Assembly: GCA_907165275.2 (NCBI GenBank)
Contig: OU015662.1
Span: 5,525,501 to 5,589,500 of the forward strand
Origin: Zygaena filipendulae
Lineage: Eukaryota; Arthropoda; Insecta; Lepidoptera; Zygaenidae
DNA length: 64,000 nucleotides
Direction: 5' to 3'
In this document: one piece after another, positions 33,525 through 45,428 of the stretch
Layout of the letters: the number at the start of each line of letters is the position of its first letter
Numbering within the stretch: the stretch's first letter is position 1
The notes under the pieces: model-generated
What the model was told of the DNA's origin: nothing
The model's database searches: none
Seen by the model: the letters and a program-made list of their open reading frames with translations, nothing else
Translations under genes and position numbers: made by a program

Positions 33525-35986
33525 ATGAAGTACTTGACAAAAAATTATGTTTTGTTCGCAATATTCTTATTGGTGGGTTCAATCAAAGGTTTCGTTTCTA
33601 GGCCAGAAAGATGCGATGCCAATACGGATCTTCTGGTGAGTAATGAATTAAAACTTCTGTATCAGAGTTAAATATTTTTTCAGTAAAAAAAAAGCTTTTA
33701 AAATACTATTGTTAATTAATAATTTATTTAGCTATATTGATTGTTTACACGAATACAACTCAATCACACTTTGTGGAAAAAAATCTACCGTTAGGTCTAC
33801 ATAAAACCTTTTATGAAAAGTTTAATTATGGCAGTTGGGTTTCTATTTTGTAACTTTCAAGAAAAGTTTAGACGTTCGTAATCTTTTTACTGACACTATT
33901 TACGATGAAAATGTAAAGATGGGTACTTTTATTTTTCAGTACAGACAGTGTTGTATATTCCCGCCATTTTTCACTCGGAGAGTAGCGAAGTCTTGTGGAG
34001 CAATGCTGAGTGTGACGTTCATAAATAATGAAGCAAACATAACTGGGTTCCGTAGACAAGCTAACAGAAGAGTAAGTTCGAAATCTTCAACTCAAAGAGG
34101 CAAATAACCTTTTTGGTAAATTACTAAACAACTAAGCTCAGTAGATCCATGCCAGCGTATTAGGTATTTAAAAAAACTTTAAAGATCGTCTTTTGATACC
34201 TACATTTATTTTAGAACCTACTAGGTACTTCGAGTAAAGTATCGAAAATAGCGCCAATATACGGTACCTACGTATGAATTCCATTCAGAAAATTTAACTT
34301 ACCAGTAACTGTCACGTTAAACACATCGGTTATTATCGTCCATGGTTATTATGGTAAATTCAAAGTACCACCAAAAACATTTTAACATAAAATGTTGCCA
34401 AGACGAGACCATATGACTTGCTCTGTCAAAAAGTTATCAAATCTAATGTAGAGTCAAGCTTCTAATTCTATACGCCCTAACTTTACAAGGCCAAACTTCA
34501 CAAACCCTACGCCTTAGTCAAAATATGTGGCTTGGCCGTTTTGTTACTAAGATAACTATTTTATAACAGAAAAGTGAACCGTGGATACATTTTTCACCCA
34601 TGTGAATGTAGCGAAATGGCCAAACCATATAATATTTTGACTAAGGTTTAGAGTTCAAAGTGGTCCCATCGAAAACATTTTAATGTAAAATGTTGCCAAG
34701 ACGAGACCATATGATTCACACTGTCAAAAAGTTATCAGATTCAAGTTATAGAGTCAAGCTTTTAACTCTACACGCCCTAACTTTACAAGGCCTAACTTCA
34801 TAAACGACCCATCTCTAGCTTACGCATACGTCGTAATATTATGTCACACGTGTACTTGACGCGGGACGTTACCATGTCATTAGCTGTGAGAGTTGTGAAA
34901 ACTAAAAACTTATCCTTCCTCTAAAACATAAACAGTTGGCCTTTTAGCGAAAAAAAGTCCCGAGAGAAGTAAAAATATACATAAAAAATAGTTTCTTTCT
35001 ATACTTTCCCATTCCCATTCTAGGTCGGTAACGCACCTGCATGCCTTCTGGTGTTGCAGATGACCATGGGCGGCGGTAATCACTTACCATCAGGTGTGCC
35101 ACCTGCCCGTTAGCCCCCTATTACATAAATATTTAAATAAACACTTTAACCATACGCTATGATAAAGTATATGATGATACTTTTTATTTTCAAACAGTAG
35201 TTGTATCTTTTTTTATACTTACTGCTAAAATTTAACAAAGGAAACTGACGATTCCAAATACTAAAAATATTTTGTTGCAGGAAAAGCATGTGTTAACGCT
35301 TTAAAAAACATTTTATCTCATGTATGCTCTGGAAGTAAGAATTTTTAGTTTAGTCTTATGTATTTGGTCTTGATCTTGCATATTTGGTCTTGGTATTTAT
35401 TGGTCTTATTCTTGTTCATTCGGTCTTGCTTTTGGTCTTACTAGTCTTGTTCAAGATAAATTTTGGTTATCACTAGCTAAAATGTAGAATTACCTCTACT
35501 CTTCAAAGGATTATAAGATTTATAAGGCATGATTTATGATGAAAATATCTTCTTTCTTTTTATTTTAGTGCGGACATTGGGTTTGTGTTTTAAGTAAATA
35601 CCATTTACTTACGAAGGGAGGTCACGTGGATGATGAGAAATTTTTTCTGCATCTCGATAAATGGGTAGATATTAATCCCGAATTTACCAAAGTGATGTTC
35701 GCCGCCAAGATGACTTGTAAACAAGCATATAGAATGTATATACCTCTGAAGCCATGCGAATTTTTCAATTTTCAGAGTTGCATCAGAAATTACATTAACG
35801 TCGTAAGTATCTAATTGTTAATCCTTTATATTTATCAAATATTGACTGTTATTAGTTATCTATAAACCTAATTTTGAGTATTAAACTTTCATTTTATTTT
35901 AGAATTGTCCAAAAGTAATTAGTTCACACGAATGCTTTCAATGGAAACTATTTTTCGAACAATGTGCAGAATTTTATGAACAGTAA
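33525..35986 (+). CDS. Plus-C / Obp59a-like odorant-binding protein, 4 exons
   Basis: Exons are 33,525-33,635, 33,940-34,071, 35,569-35,802 and 35,903-35,986. All three introns are phase 0 with GT/AG borders (CTG|GTGAGT, AGA|GTAAGT, GTC|GTAAGT). The product is 186 residues. Residues 1-22 form a signal peptide with a hydrophobic run (VLFAIFLLVGSI). Twelve cysteines follow at 30, 41, 42, 56, 82, 87, 131, 144, 152, 161, 170 and 180. The paired CC followed by a proline-containing 'IFPPF', and the late 'NCP' followed by two more spaced cysteines, are marks of Plus-C or Obp59a-type OBPs rather than six-cysteine classic ones. Such proteins are secreted into sensillar lymph or other fluids and carry small hydrophobic ligands; the ligand here is unknown. 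Two in-frame ATGs upstream (33,507 and a TTG-led frame) would only lengthen the signal region, so the ATG right before the basic n-region was chosen. AATAAA overlaps the stop at 35,986. An extra frame-breaking candidate exon at 35,281-35,334 was left out. Confidence 0.8.
34359..34804. repeat. Diverged tandem duplication in OBP intron 2
   Basis: A block of about 145 bases at 34,359-34,504 recurs at 34,653-34,804, about 297 bases on. Shared strings include AAATGTTGCCAAGACGAGAC, 'GTCAAAAAGTTATCA', 'AGAGTCAAGCTT' and 'CGCCCTAACTTTACAAGGCC'. The spacer between them has related 'TTTGACTAAGG'/'TTAGTCAAAATAT' ends. No coding sense. Confidence 0.7.
34995..35128 (+). repeat. Lepidopteran 'CTTACCATCAGGTG' repeat
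   Basis: 'TCCCATTCCCATTCTAGGTC', 'GGTAACGCACCTGCATGCC', 'GGGCGGCGGTAATCACTTAC' and 'CATCAGGTGTGCCACCTGCC' followed by 'CCCCTATTACATAAAT' are a very common moth SINE or retroelement 3' end. Fragments of it recur at 10,645 and 21,600. It lies in intron 2 of the OBP gene. Confidence 0.65.
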
Positions 35987-37233
35987 TAAATAATATGAAA
36001 ACGAAGTTTATTCGTAATAAGTATACTAATTTTTTTTAATATAGTCATTGTTCTAATCTAAATAAGACTAAATTGACATGATTTTGTAATATACACACTA
36101 AGTATGAAGTTAGAATTGATTTATACTTAATTTATGTTGCGTCGTATTCATCACACATTGATTTTTTTACATAATTATATTTATTAATTATTACACATTA
36201 CACAATACTAAAGGAGACGACCAAGGGTGTACGGACTAATAACCGAGAGTTGGGTATGCCGTTTGTAAGTAATATAAGGTACAATATTAAAATGTAACAG
36301 TTATTTTTAAAAACCATGCGGGGTTTTGTAATGTTCGGATTAACAAGTATATAACAGAACTATGTACTATATTTTATTGATAAAAATTGGAAACGTGTAA
36401 AAAAAAAAGAGAGAAAAAGATGATACTCAATAATGACTGGATTCCTAATATTAATGTTTATTTGGACGCAGATAAGCAATAACATGTTAACCCACAAAAT
36501 TAAGTGATCTATTCAGACCGATTTATTGAGAGTTAGGGAACGTTTTTTAATTATGTGTTTCCCTTATTACATTGTTTAAGTATGTAACTAAATATTGAAC
36601 ATAAAAAATGTTGACACAAAATGGCACTCCTACTTTTAAAACATGATTTTCTCAAAATTTCTCCAGTGTGGGATAACACACTATTGCTTATCTATGTCCA
36701 TTTCATGTTTTCATATTTTTACAGAATGATTTTGTTGGGATTTCATTTCATGTTTTCATATTTGATACTTATATTGGCACCACTTATTGATAAAGCTTAA
36801 AATTGATAAAACCTAGGCATAAAATTGTCTGCATTGTATTATAATACGTTTATATCATGATATCCACTGTCCAATAAAGTTCTCATTCATTCATTCATTT
36901 CTGGATTTTTTATTTTTGTCTATTTATCCATAATATAATATGAAATCATGCAAAAACTACTCGACAGTTTTTAATAAAATTTGACATGTCCTGGCTTAAG
37001 TCGGTCATCTCCTTTATGTGAAATTAGAATACTATCTAAATATCTACGACTAAGCTTGTACTAGCAGGCAAGCTACAATCTTCACTATGATAAAAGTTAC
37101 CCACATTTTTTTCAAACATTGTCACTTAAATACGCTTCAAATCACTTTCAGTATCACACACTCATCTCTTTATAATACATACTATCATCTAGGTGCGTCT
37201 GTCATATAGTTAAACAGTCTTTCTCTGTTCTCT
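35987..37233. other. Convergent 3' region between OBP and serpin genes
   Basis: The OBP (+) and serpin (-) genes point toward each other here. On the plus strand AATAAA occurs right after the OBP stop and again near 36,874. On the minus strand AATAAA (TTTATT at 36,908) is a possible poly(A) signal for the serpin, 320 bases past its stop. No other gene was seen. Confidence 0.45.
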
Positions 37234-40200
37234 TCAAGGCAGAAGTCGAGGATTGTATCGTCCAACGTATAGAATCATTCCCGATGGGTTGTGCCTGACA
37301 AAGTAAAGGAAAGGTCGATCGAATTTCAATCTGGCTAGTTGTACATTTCTTGCCGGTACTCGAGCTTGTCTTGGTCTTAAATGAAGTGGCAAGTTCATAG
37401 CATCCCCCACATCATGCGGATCATGAAAAGCGCGCTGGTAGTCTCTCGGTTCGTCCCAACTTGGCGCCCATCTTGAGGTTCGACGTCTTCTCGTCAGTTC
37501 AATAGTCTCAGGATACTCTTCTATGTGATGCTGATCTGCTATGATACTTTCGCCACAAGTGACAAACGTCGACGCTTGGATCATGTCTGATAAATAGAGA
37601 TCTTTTGATGGACCATTCAAACCACCTAAATCAGCGTGTTCAGCGTCGAATAAATCCCTCAATCCCATTCTTTTCAACGTTGAAGAAACATTTAAAATCG
37701 ATTTATGGGAGAATCTCGGTATTTGAAGTTCTAATCCAATGCGCGGAAGCAATGTACGTAACAGACGATTCCATGTAGGTGTAGTAGGATTTGAATCTAA
37801 TAGTCTTTTTTCGAGTGCTTCCAAGTCTTCTGCGTTAACTACGTTTCCTTGTTGACCAGGCATTAGGAAAAGAGTACTGACTACTGAATCAGTACTACCT
37901 AAAGCGGCAGCCGTAGCGTCAAGGACAGGATCATAGCCAGCTATAAAGTTCTTTCTGTATACCACTGCGGGAACCGGCACTAGCCTTCTCTGGCGAACAT
38001 TTGGTGACACCACAAAATACATTTCGCCATCTCTGCCTTCAACGGAGGTACTGGTGCAGTCAGTCTGCAAAAAAATATAAGTTTACAATATATAATAAAA
38101 AAGTAAGAAAAATAATACCAAATTTGAAAATAAACTGATATTTACTTGGAATATGTTAACTGAAAACGCTGCTAAGGGAGGTTGTAAAACAATAGAATTT
38201 GTTTTCATATATTCTAAAATTTTTCCTGAAGTATATCGCTTAACTAACAAGTTAGTTCGTCTTCGTATAATATCACTAATCAATTTGAAATTTACTTCTT
38301 CAACGTGTCCATTGTAAAAATGTTGAGCTCTTTCTTTATAGAAAGTCAATATTTTACCCTTATTTCTATCGCTATAAAGTATTCTAACAAATGCTGAAAC
38401 CGCAATACCCGTCTCAGAGTTTGCTTCTATAGAATCCGAAATATTTTTAAGAGTAAAATGAGGATTAAAAGTAACCATATCGTCTAATTTTAATATTTCA
38501 TTCATTTCTCCCGAAGTTGCGCCTTTCGCTCCCATGAACATCATTGCTAACATAGAAGTTACTGAATATGGTGATAAAACAAAACTCCTCCTTTTATCAA
38601 TTTTCTCAACAACTGCGCTCCAGTATCTAAAAGCAAGTTCGTTGCATAGATTAGTGAATTCAATTATGTCTTCGCCTAAGTTTTTCGTAGTAATTTCTAA
38701 ACCTTGGTTTTCTTGGGAAAAATCTAAATTTATATTCTTGTTGTATTCTTTATCGGCAACAAAATGGTTCTCTACTTTTTCGTTAGAAATTTGTGTATTT
38801 TTAGGAGGAGAAACCGTAGAGATAAGTTTCCACGAATTATTTTGTTCATTTTTATGCTCTTCTTCATCGATATTTACTTTCTGAATTTTTTTTTTTAATT
38901 CTTCTACTTTTGTTGGCTTTTTATTTAAACTATCTTGATCACTCTCTTTCTCACTATTGATATTTATATTTTCTAAACTATTGTATCTTGGAGATGATAC
39001 TTGTACCAGTTGTTGAGATTCAGTTGAACTAATCAATTCTGAAACTTTCATGTTGTTTGTTGTGTTTACATCATTATGCGTAAGTATATTTAGTGTGGTA
39101 GAGTCATTTATTGTAACATTTGTTGCATTTTCTAGATTTTTGGAAACATTGTTATGTTCCACTATGGATACTGTAGGAGTTGCTGAAAGCATTATCCTAT
39201 CTATATTAGTCGTCGTAGGTAATATAGTATTCGTTTCTTGTACTTGTAAAGACGATGGAGATGATAACACATTTTTTTCTTCATTGTTAGCTGGAGTTAA
39301 AGTTGTGGTATTTACCAACAGTAATGTTTCGTTTATGACTCCCGAAGGATATTCGAGTGACGTGCTTATATTTGAAATATTTTCAACTCGAGTAGTATTT
39401 ATTTTTATATCATTTTGTATTTTTTTGCTTTCGTCAATAATTGATTGTGGTACCGGTTGTACCACTTGAGACAGTAAACCTTCCATAGACTCCGATAAAA
39501 TCGTGTCTATTGTTGTACTTAAAGGTAAACCAGTGGTAGTATTATTTTCAACATCTGTTTTCTCAGTGTACTTTAACTGATTTTCAGTTAAAGTTGCAGG
39601 TATTTCCGTAGTAATATTACTATATTTTTGAGAATCTGGATCCAGAGTCGATATTTTTACTAATTCATTAGCAACATCGCCTTTAGTTTCTACAGGAATG
39701 TCAATTTCTAAGTTTTCTTTGCTTTCTAAATTAATATCGTTTAGTTTTGTCGTATCTAATAAGTTACTTGTAGTAGGAATAGGTTGAAAATTTCCGCTTA
39801 AATCAGAAGCAATTTGACTTATACTTTGTGCTACATCAAATAATGGAACCATTGTCTCTTCGGCTTTAATGTCTTCACTAGTCTTATTTTCTACTGAAGT
39901 TTTAGAAATGGACGTAGATGTGTTCAAATCAATCTTTTCTAATTTATTCGTTTCTAGATTTAACGAAGAATTAACAGGAGCTTTTGTAGGCATGGATGAA
40001 GTTGTAGTTGACAAAATTGTTGATGTTGTTAATACTTCTTTTACTGGTAACAATTCCTCAGTTGGATTGATACTCATCATAAATAGTTTATTTGGCTGGA
40101 CGGGTTTATGTGTCACTCGTTCTGTTATATAAGCCGCTGTTGAATGAGGTATTGTACTGATTTTTTCGAACCTAATATCATTTTCTTCTAAATCAACTGA

Positions 40201-42295
40201 TACAGTAGTAGAAATACTTGAAGATGTAATTAAAGCCTTTTTCGTTGTGACCTCAAGCATATTAGTAACACCTTGAGAGATTGCTAGATATGTATCAGTT
40301 GTAAATGTATTTACTTTTGAAGTAGTAAAATTCCCTTTACTTGTTTTTAAAGTCGTTGTATGTGGACGACTAGTAGACGTTGTTATTATAGGGTCAACTT
40401 TAGTGGTTGTAGTAGGCTTATGCAATGCAGTTTTAGTTGTTGTTAAAACCTTTATTGTGGTGGGAATAGTAGGTTTAATAGCAGGCGTAGTAAGGATTGG
40501 TGCAATTGTAGTTTTTGTAGTTATTGGTTTAATATTAATTTTAGCATTGTTTAAAGGCTTAGCTGTTGTTTTGGTGACTGTTGAAGGCTTCAAAGTATTA
40601 TCATTTATGGTGGGCTTTAGTGATGTGATTGTTGTGAATGGTATTTTTTTTGTTATAACAGTAATTGGGTTAACCGTCGTTGTAGTTGTAGTAGTAGTCA
40701 TTTTTGTTGTAGTTCCAGATTCAGCAGTTATGGAGACAGGAGCAACTGTAACTTTGTTTAATTCTTCTTTTTCAATATTATGATTTGTTATGTTGTTATT
40801 ATCCTCTTTAGCTGCTATTTCATCTTCAACAAATCTGTCTTGATCAATCTGAATCAAATCGGTTTCGTCTAATTCGGCAATTGAATTTTTACTAGGAGAA
40901 ATTTCAGAGCTATCATTTTTATAAAATGAGGGTATAATGGAATTCCATGAATCATATACACCAGGCATTTCTATAGTTTGGGGAAATTGGTTTTTAGGGG
41001 CTTCTTTGTTAAGGGCTTCAACGAGATTTTTAACGTTGGTCACTACACTTTCAACCTTAGCATTGGGAGGCTGGCTAAAATTTAACGAAATAGGTGGTTC
41101 ACTTTCATTAGAAAATGTTACTAGGCCTTCTGTTTCTTCACTACTTGCAACTATTGCTTGGATTTCTTCTAAAGTCATTAATCTCTTGACAAGTTCTCCG
41201 GATTCATCGAAAGTGTAAAATTCATATTTGTCTGGTGTCAGTAAATTGACAGGACTTCCAACCATAGCAGGAACCTTCGGCGGTGGCGGCAGCGTGTTGC
41301 CAACAGCATCAGCAACGAAAGGAAATCTGAAATGGATAAAAACGCACGTAAATATAAAAAAATAATAATTAAACGTCAATAATTATAAAATATGTCGGCG
41401 AGAGGGTAGTTTCATTAAAAATAACTGTTGTTTCCCGCCGTCGAATGGCGGTGGTAGTAAGTTCGTTCCCCCGCTCCACTCCATTGCCCGACTCGTCTTT
41501 GTTAGAACTTGTTATAAAATGCGGCTATGCGTAAGCGACGGTTCATTGTTACTTTGTGTTTGGTTCAGTGCAGTTATAGTGTCGTATCAGTGTCGTATCA
41601 ATCTAGAGTGGCTACGTGTACTGTGACATCTAATTGTTTCCAGAGGTTTGCTTAAGTCGGGAGCCCGGGCAGTGGAGGTGAGCGTTGATGCATTGGAAAG
41701 GGTACCCATTAAACCTACACCTGGGTCGCAAGTCCCAGGCACTGCTCCGTGTTTCCTACGGATATCTGGTATGCTGTACAACTTCTATGTGTGTGCAATT
41801 AATTGTAATAGTTTCTAGTTCGTTCTAAATGTGTCGGTCAGCTAGTAGTCTCGGTCATGCCTGTCTTCAGTTACATTGTGTTATGTTATCATCATCAGTT
41901 AGTCAGCTATCATTACAATAGCAGATAACTATTTGCTATTATCTGCTCCTATATTCCTTTCTATAATCTATAAATATATTAAGGTAGAAATTCATCTTAT
42001 TAAACTTAATTATTATTGTCAAATTTAATTATTAAATTGTAATTTTAAGTATAGTCCTCTATTGTAGTAGGTATCATAATTTTATTAAAACGAAAATAAT
42101 TTCTTAATCGGCAAAATAAAGTTGAAATAAAATGAGCTTCTATTTATATGTATTTAATTTCTTAAGCAAAGTTGAACCGAAATAAAGTGTGACAAATATG
42201 TTTGATATGAAATTTTATATTACTTACTTATTATTATTAGAATTATCACCCATCACACATGCCGCAAACAGCAGCACGCACAGTTGAACACACAT
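37234..42295 (-). CDS. Secreted mucin-like, probably non-inhibitory serpin (1,359 residues)
   Basis: Coding exons, 5' to 3' on the minus strand, are 42,295-42,228, 41,326-38,146 and 38,064-37,234. Junctions are TAA|GTAAGT / TTTCAG|A (phase 2) and CAA|GTAAAT / TTGCAG|ACT (phase 0), all in frame. Residues 1-16 (MCVQLCVLLFAACVMG) are a signal peptide. Residues 23-225 are acidic and Pro/Asn/Ser-rich. About 228-365 is Thr/Lys/Pro-rich, mucin-like, with runs of Thr. A Ser/Thr/Asn-rich tract with many N-x-S/T sites continues to about 900. A serpin fold follows from about 905, with 'SFVLSPYSVTSMLAMM' (helix B), 'PLAAFSVNIF', and the C-terminal 'FDRPFLYFVRHNPSGMILYVG'. The reactive-loop hinge (E-E-G-T-x-A-A-A-type) is absent. 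In its place is a loop of about 75 residues with RRRR at 1,275-1,278 and more Arg-rich text, so protease inhibition is unlikely. Drosophila Spn100A, a large serpin considered non-inhibitory, is the closest family member that comes to mind. That orthology is inferred. Confidence 0.85.
41395..41955 (+). repeat. Family A repeat, copy 2, inside serpin intron 1
   Basis: It is the second copy of the element at 947-1,520, from TGTCGGCGAGAGGGTAGTTT to the terminal hairpin AGCAGATAAC/TTATCTGCT. Relative to copy 1 it has several small deletions (for example around 41,615 and 41,770) and a short duplication 'GTGTCGTATCA' at 41,579-41,600. It is antisense to the host gene and 69 bases from the exon 2 acceptor. 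Confidence 0.75.
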
Positions 42296-43180
42296 ACTGA
42301 CTACCCATGCAATCTCTTAGAACCTGTAACAAAAGTGCGAGTGTTAAATATTTAGAATAACTATAATGAGCTCGCCACCTATTTTTTCTAGTTAATACAT
42401 ATATAATTCCAGACTACATTACGTCTTGGTATCAACGACAATGAAATCATATACCTAGAGTGCCACCAGCTTATGGCAAGAAACGTACTCAAAATAGCCT
42501 GGGTAACTCACAATAGTGTAGTGCTAGGAAGAACCTTATTTTTTTAAAACTCTGGCGGAAGACCTCAGCACGTTTCTGTCTGAAGATACTAGATGAGTGA
42601 GCTACTAAATACGTATAATACGTACTGATTAATGTAATAAATCAGCTTGTTAAAATAAATAATATCAGGATTTTTTCCATACTATCGAAACATAAATAGG
42701 TAACCATTTCCTTAGTGTTGGGCTGTCTCTCTGGCCAGGCTAATCTTCAACCAGCTGAAAGGATTTTAACGAAATTAATAGATTTTGTTAGGCCATACGG
42801 TGCTTTTAGTTTAACTTTCTGTGGGAATCCCGAAATTCACAAGAGTAAAACCGCGGGAACCTGCTTGTTGTAAATAAACCTGCCAAGCAAGTAATTGCAC
42901 CAACGTCAACTCTAGAAACTGTTGTTTTATATCGACACTGTGAAGCATTAGCTTTTTCTGTCGCGTCTCCACTTGAACTCGAAACAAACAGTTTCTCAGA
43001 GGTTATATTTTATTTATACTGTAGCACTTTTTGCAGAGTAATGTAAATTTTTTATTTTGTATTTTTTTTATAATATAAAACTTCTTATTCCACATAGTAT
43101 TCAACACGACGCTACTATTGAGCCATAAGTAGCTAAAAATATAAGAATCTCGAAAAGACCGGAACATTAACCTGACACGA
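42296..43180. other. Serpin 5' flank with Lep1 remnant
   Basis: On the minus strand TTTTGTTACAG at about 42,326-42,336 looks like a splice acceptor 30 bases before the serpin start codon, so the serpin 5' UTR probably has an upstream exon. At 42,760-42,870 (+) there is a worn Lep1 tail ('GGGAATCCCGAAATTCAC', 'GTAAAACCGCGGGAACC'). Nothing else was recognised. Confidence 0.45.
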
Positions 43181-43184
43181 TAAT

Positions 43185-43432
43185 GGGCATGATGACAAGG
43201 TATAAAAATCAAAATTCTATTTAGTCCGTCAATTAGATAGTAAAAAAATTATAAACACGAGTTTAAATTATTGAAAGTGTACCTACCTAGGTGTGACGTC
43301 ACATGGAATTTCAACTCAATGTATCGCCGTTATTTTTTGACCATGCAAAAAAGGAAAAATACTTGTCCATTAATTTTTAATAATTTACAAGACGGATCTA
43401 ATATTAAAATTTAGTCATTATGCCTATTGCGA
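43185..43432 (+). mobile_element. TIR element, family C copy 1
   Basis: It starts ATGGGCATGATGACAAGGTA and ends AGTCATTATGCC, so the ends are inverted copies. It shares 'AAAATCAAAATTCTATTTAG', 'GGTGTGACGTCACA', 'GGAATTTCAA' and 'TGTATCGCC' with 46,955-47,279, and with 62,100-62,398 in reverse. The inside has no ORF. A Lep1 fragment follows at 43,433-43,530. Confidence 0.75.
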
Positions 43433-43530
43433 ATGTGAGTTTGTTACGCTCTTACTCCTCAACTACTAAAACCATCATCATGAAATTTTGCATAGGTACA
43501 CGTCAGTCGTACAGAAAAGAACATGTGGTA

Positions 43531-44335
43531 GGTAAATTTTTTTTAGTGCCTTAAGTGCAAAAAGCCAAAAGTTTACCGAACACGTGAATTTGTTTAACTG
43601 TGTTGTTATATATGTATTTGTAAATACTGCATTCCATAGAGATCTTTAAATTTTAGCGTCTCTCTATTTTGTTTCCCTTTCTTTGAACATTGTAATCTGA
43701 TCATATCACTGATCTGGTGATATGGTATCTATATAAAAAATCAGTGACACTATTTGTGACTACAAATTACATTTTTTACTACTTATATAGGGCCATTATA
43801 GGACTTTAGCTGAATGGTAGGTTAGTAAAACATAAAAATATACTTAACTGCATGAAAGTAAGAACATAATATTTCCTTTGTATAGCATAAAGATAGGTAT
43901 TATCCGGACCTCTCTAGAAACTTAGCAGAAGCTTTGTTAATTATAATATACACATAAAATGAGAAGTTTACTGAAAACATCTTCTAAAATGGTTTCTAAG
44001 AAGTTATGTGCTTATTAAGTACCTACACTCTATTCTTCTCAGCATAATAAAGTATCTTTTGTTCCATGTGGAGAATCTTAGTTCAAAGTTTGAGCACGGA
44101 TCGTGTAATGAAGTTATAATAACATCGGAAACAAAAGTTGGTTAATTTATTCTCTAACTTAAGGAACCAAGTTTTCTAGAATGGATAGGTACTAGGTATA
44201 CCTACATTAAAAAATTATATCACTGAAAAAAGCAGCGAGTTGTATCAAAGATACTATATTTAAGTTTGTACGTAATGAATTATTTTATTTAGGTACACTT
44301 TAACAGAAGCTACTTTAAAAAGAACCGGGAAGCTA
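43531..44335. other. AT-rich intergenic DNA
   Basis: No feature was recognised. Confidence 0.35.
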
Positions 44336-44337
44336 AC

Positions 44338-44510
44338 CATACTAAAATTACGAATGCGAAAGTAACTTTGTCAGTCTGTCTGTCAGTTTATTACGTTTTC
44401 ACGCCTTAACTACTCAACTAATAATCAAGAAATGGCTACACGTTATCAGAATCACAGATAAGGACATAGTATACTTTTTATTCCGGAATTAACGAGGATG
44501 AAACGAACGA
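44338..44510 (+). mobile_element. Lep1-like Helitron copy
   Basis: 'ACTAAAATTACGAATGCGAA', then 'GTCAGTCTGTCTGTCAG', 'TTACGTTTTCACGCCTTAAC' and 'GGACATAGTATACTTTTTAT' follow the family order, ending 'GAGGATGAAACGAAC' without the CTAGT. Confidence 0.65.
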
Positions 44511-44514
44511 ACTA

Positions 44515-44870
44515 ATGATGTAGACCACAGATGGCCACCGGAACTACTCAATAATAAATATTTCACTTGTTGCGCTTTAGCTAAGCAATTTATGCTCGTC
44601 CCAACGTATATTATGATGAAGTTACGCTGATGGTGAAGTACCAAGAGGACTCCCTGTAGGTAACGCATGATCAAAACACGCGAGCACCGACTTCGAATTG
44701 ATCAGTAGGTAGCACATACTTGATACTAATAAAAATATTACGTACGAGCATTTTTGTCTTTTGGCTTAAAACGGTATTTTGTTATTATATTTCATGCTAT
44801 TTAGTGTAGCGCATTTTTGGGTTATTTGAAGTCGGCTTAAGGGTTTTTGTTAAAATTTTGTTTTTGTCGA
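44515..44870 (+). repeat. 'AACCGACTTCC' repeat, 3' part, degenerate
   Basis: 'GATGTAGACCACAGATGGCC', 'GGAACTACTCAATAATAAAT' and the closing 'TTTGAAGTCGGCTTAAGGGT' match the repeat at 23,850-24,550 with much decay. A 61-codon minus frame here is repeat-derived. Confidence 0.6.
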
Positions 44871-45104
44871 CAAATTAGAATACGGTAGAGTAAACTCGCG
44901 TGGTTATTTAAGTAGGTACTTTTGTTGAGATCGAAGCTAGTAGTTGCGGTACCGTTAACACTTTAATTTTGGTAAAAAATATTTTGCAGCTAAAAACTTT
45001 AGGAAGGCAATAGTAAAACAATCGACCGGGAAGTCAATGAACTGTTCTTTATATTGATTATCTTGAAATACATATAAATAAGAATCTGTCTGTAAATCGA
45101 AGTA

Positions 45105-45260
45105 ACTGAATTTCTTTCGTTTGTTTGTTTGCTTCGCTCTCACGCGTTAACTACATATTCGATAATTATGAAATTATGCATACACGTTGTTAGGTGTATG
45201 CAAAATTTCATAATGATCCTTTGAGTGGTTTCAGAGATACAGCAAAGGATATGAATGACT
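45105..45260. mobile_element. Lep1-like Helitron fragments
   Basis: 'CTCTCACGCGTTAACTACAT' with 'TTATGAAATTATGCATACAC' and 'AAAATTTCATAATGATCC' are Lep1 middle blocks in both orientations, apparently two short pieces joined. The edges are unclear. Confidence 0.4.
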
Positions 45261-45428
45261 TTAACGTGGCTAATGAGCAAATAGAGTAAGTTAAAAAAAC
45301 ATTAATATAACCAAATTAAAGCATAAAACAATCACAACTAGGTGCATCATCAGTTGGAATTATCTTAAATAAATAAATCGAACATTTTCTGTTAATTAAA
45401 AGGACGTTGTAGCAAATTTTGACTTTAC

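Noticed and set aside
38534..41218. Several plus-strand open frames of 87-139 codons opposite the serpin gene
   Set aside because: They are antisense shadows. The minus-strand frame has a signal peptide, splice sites and a serpin domain; these have none.
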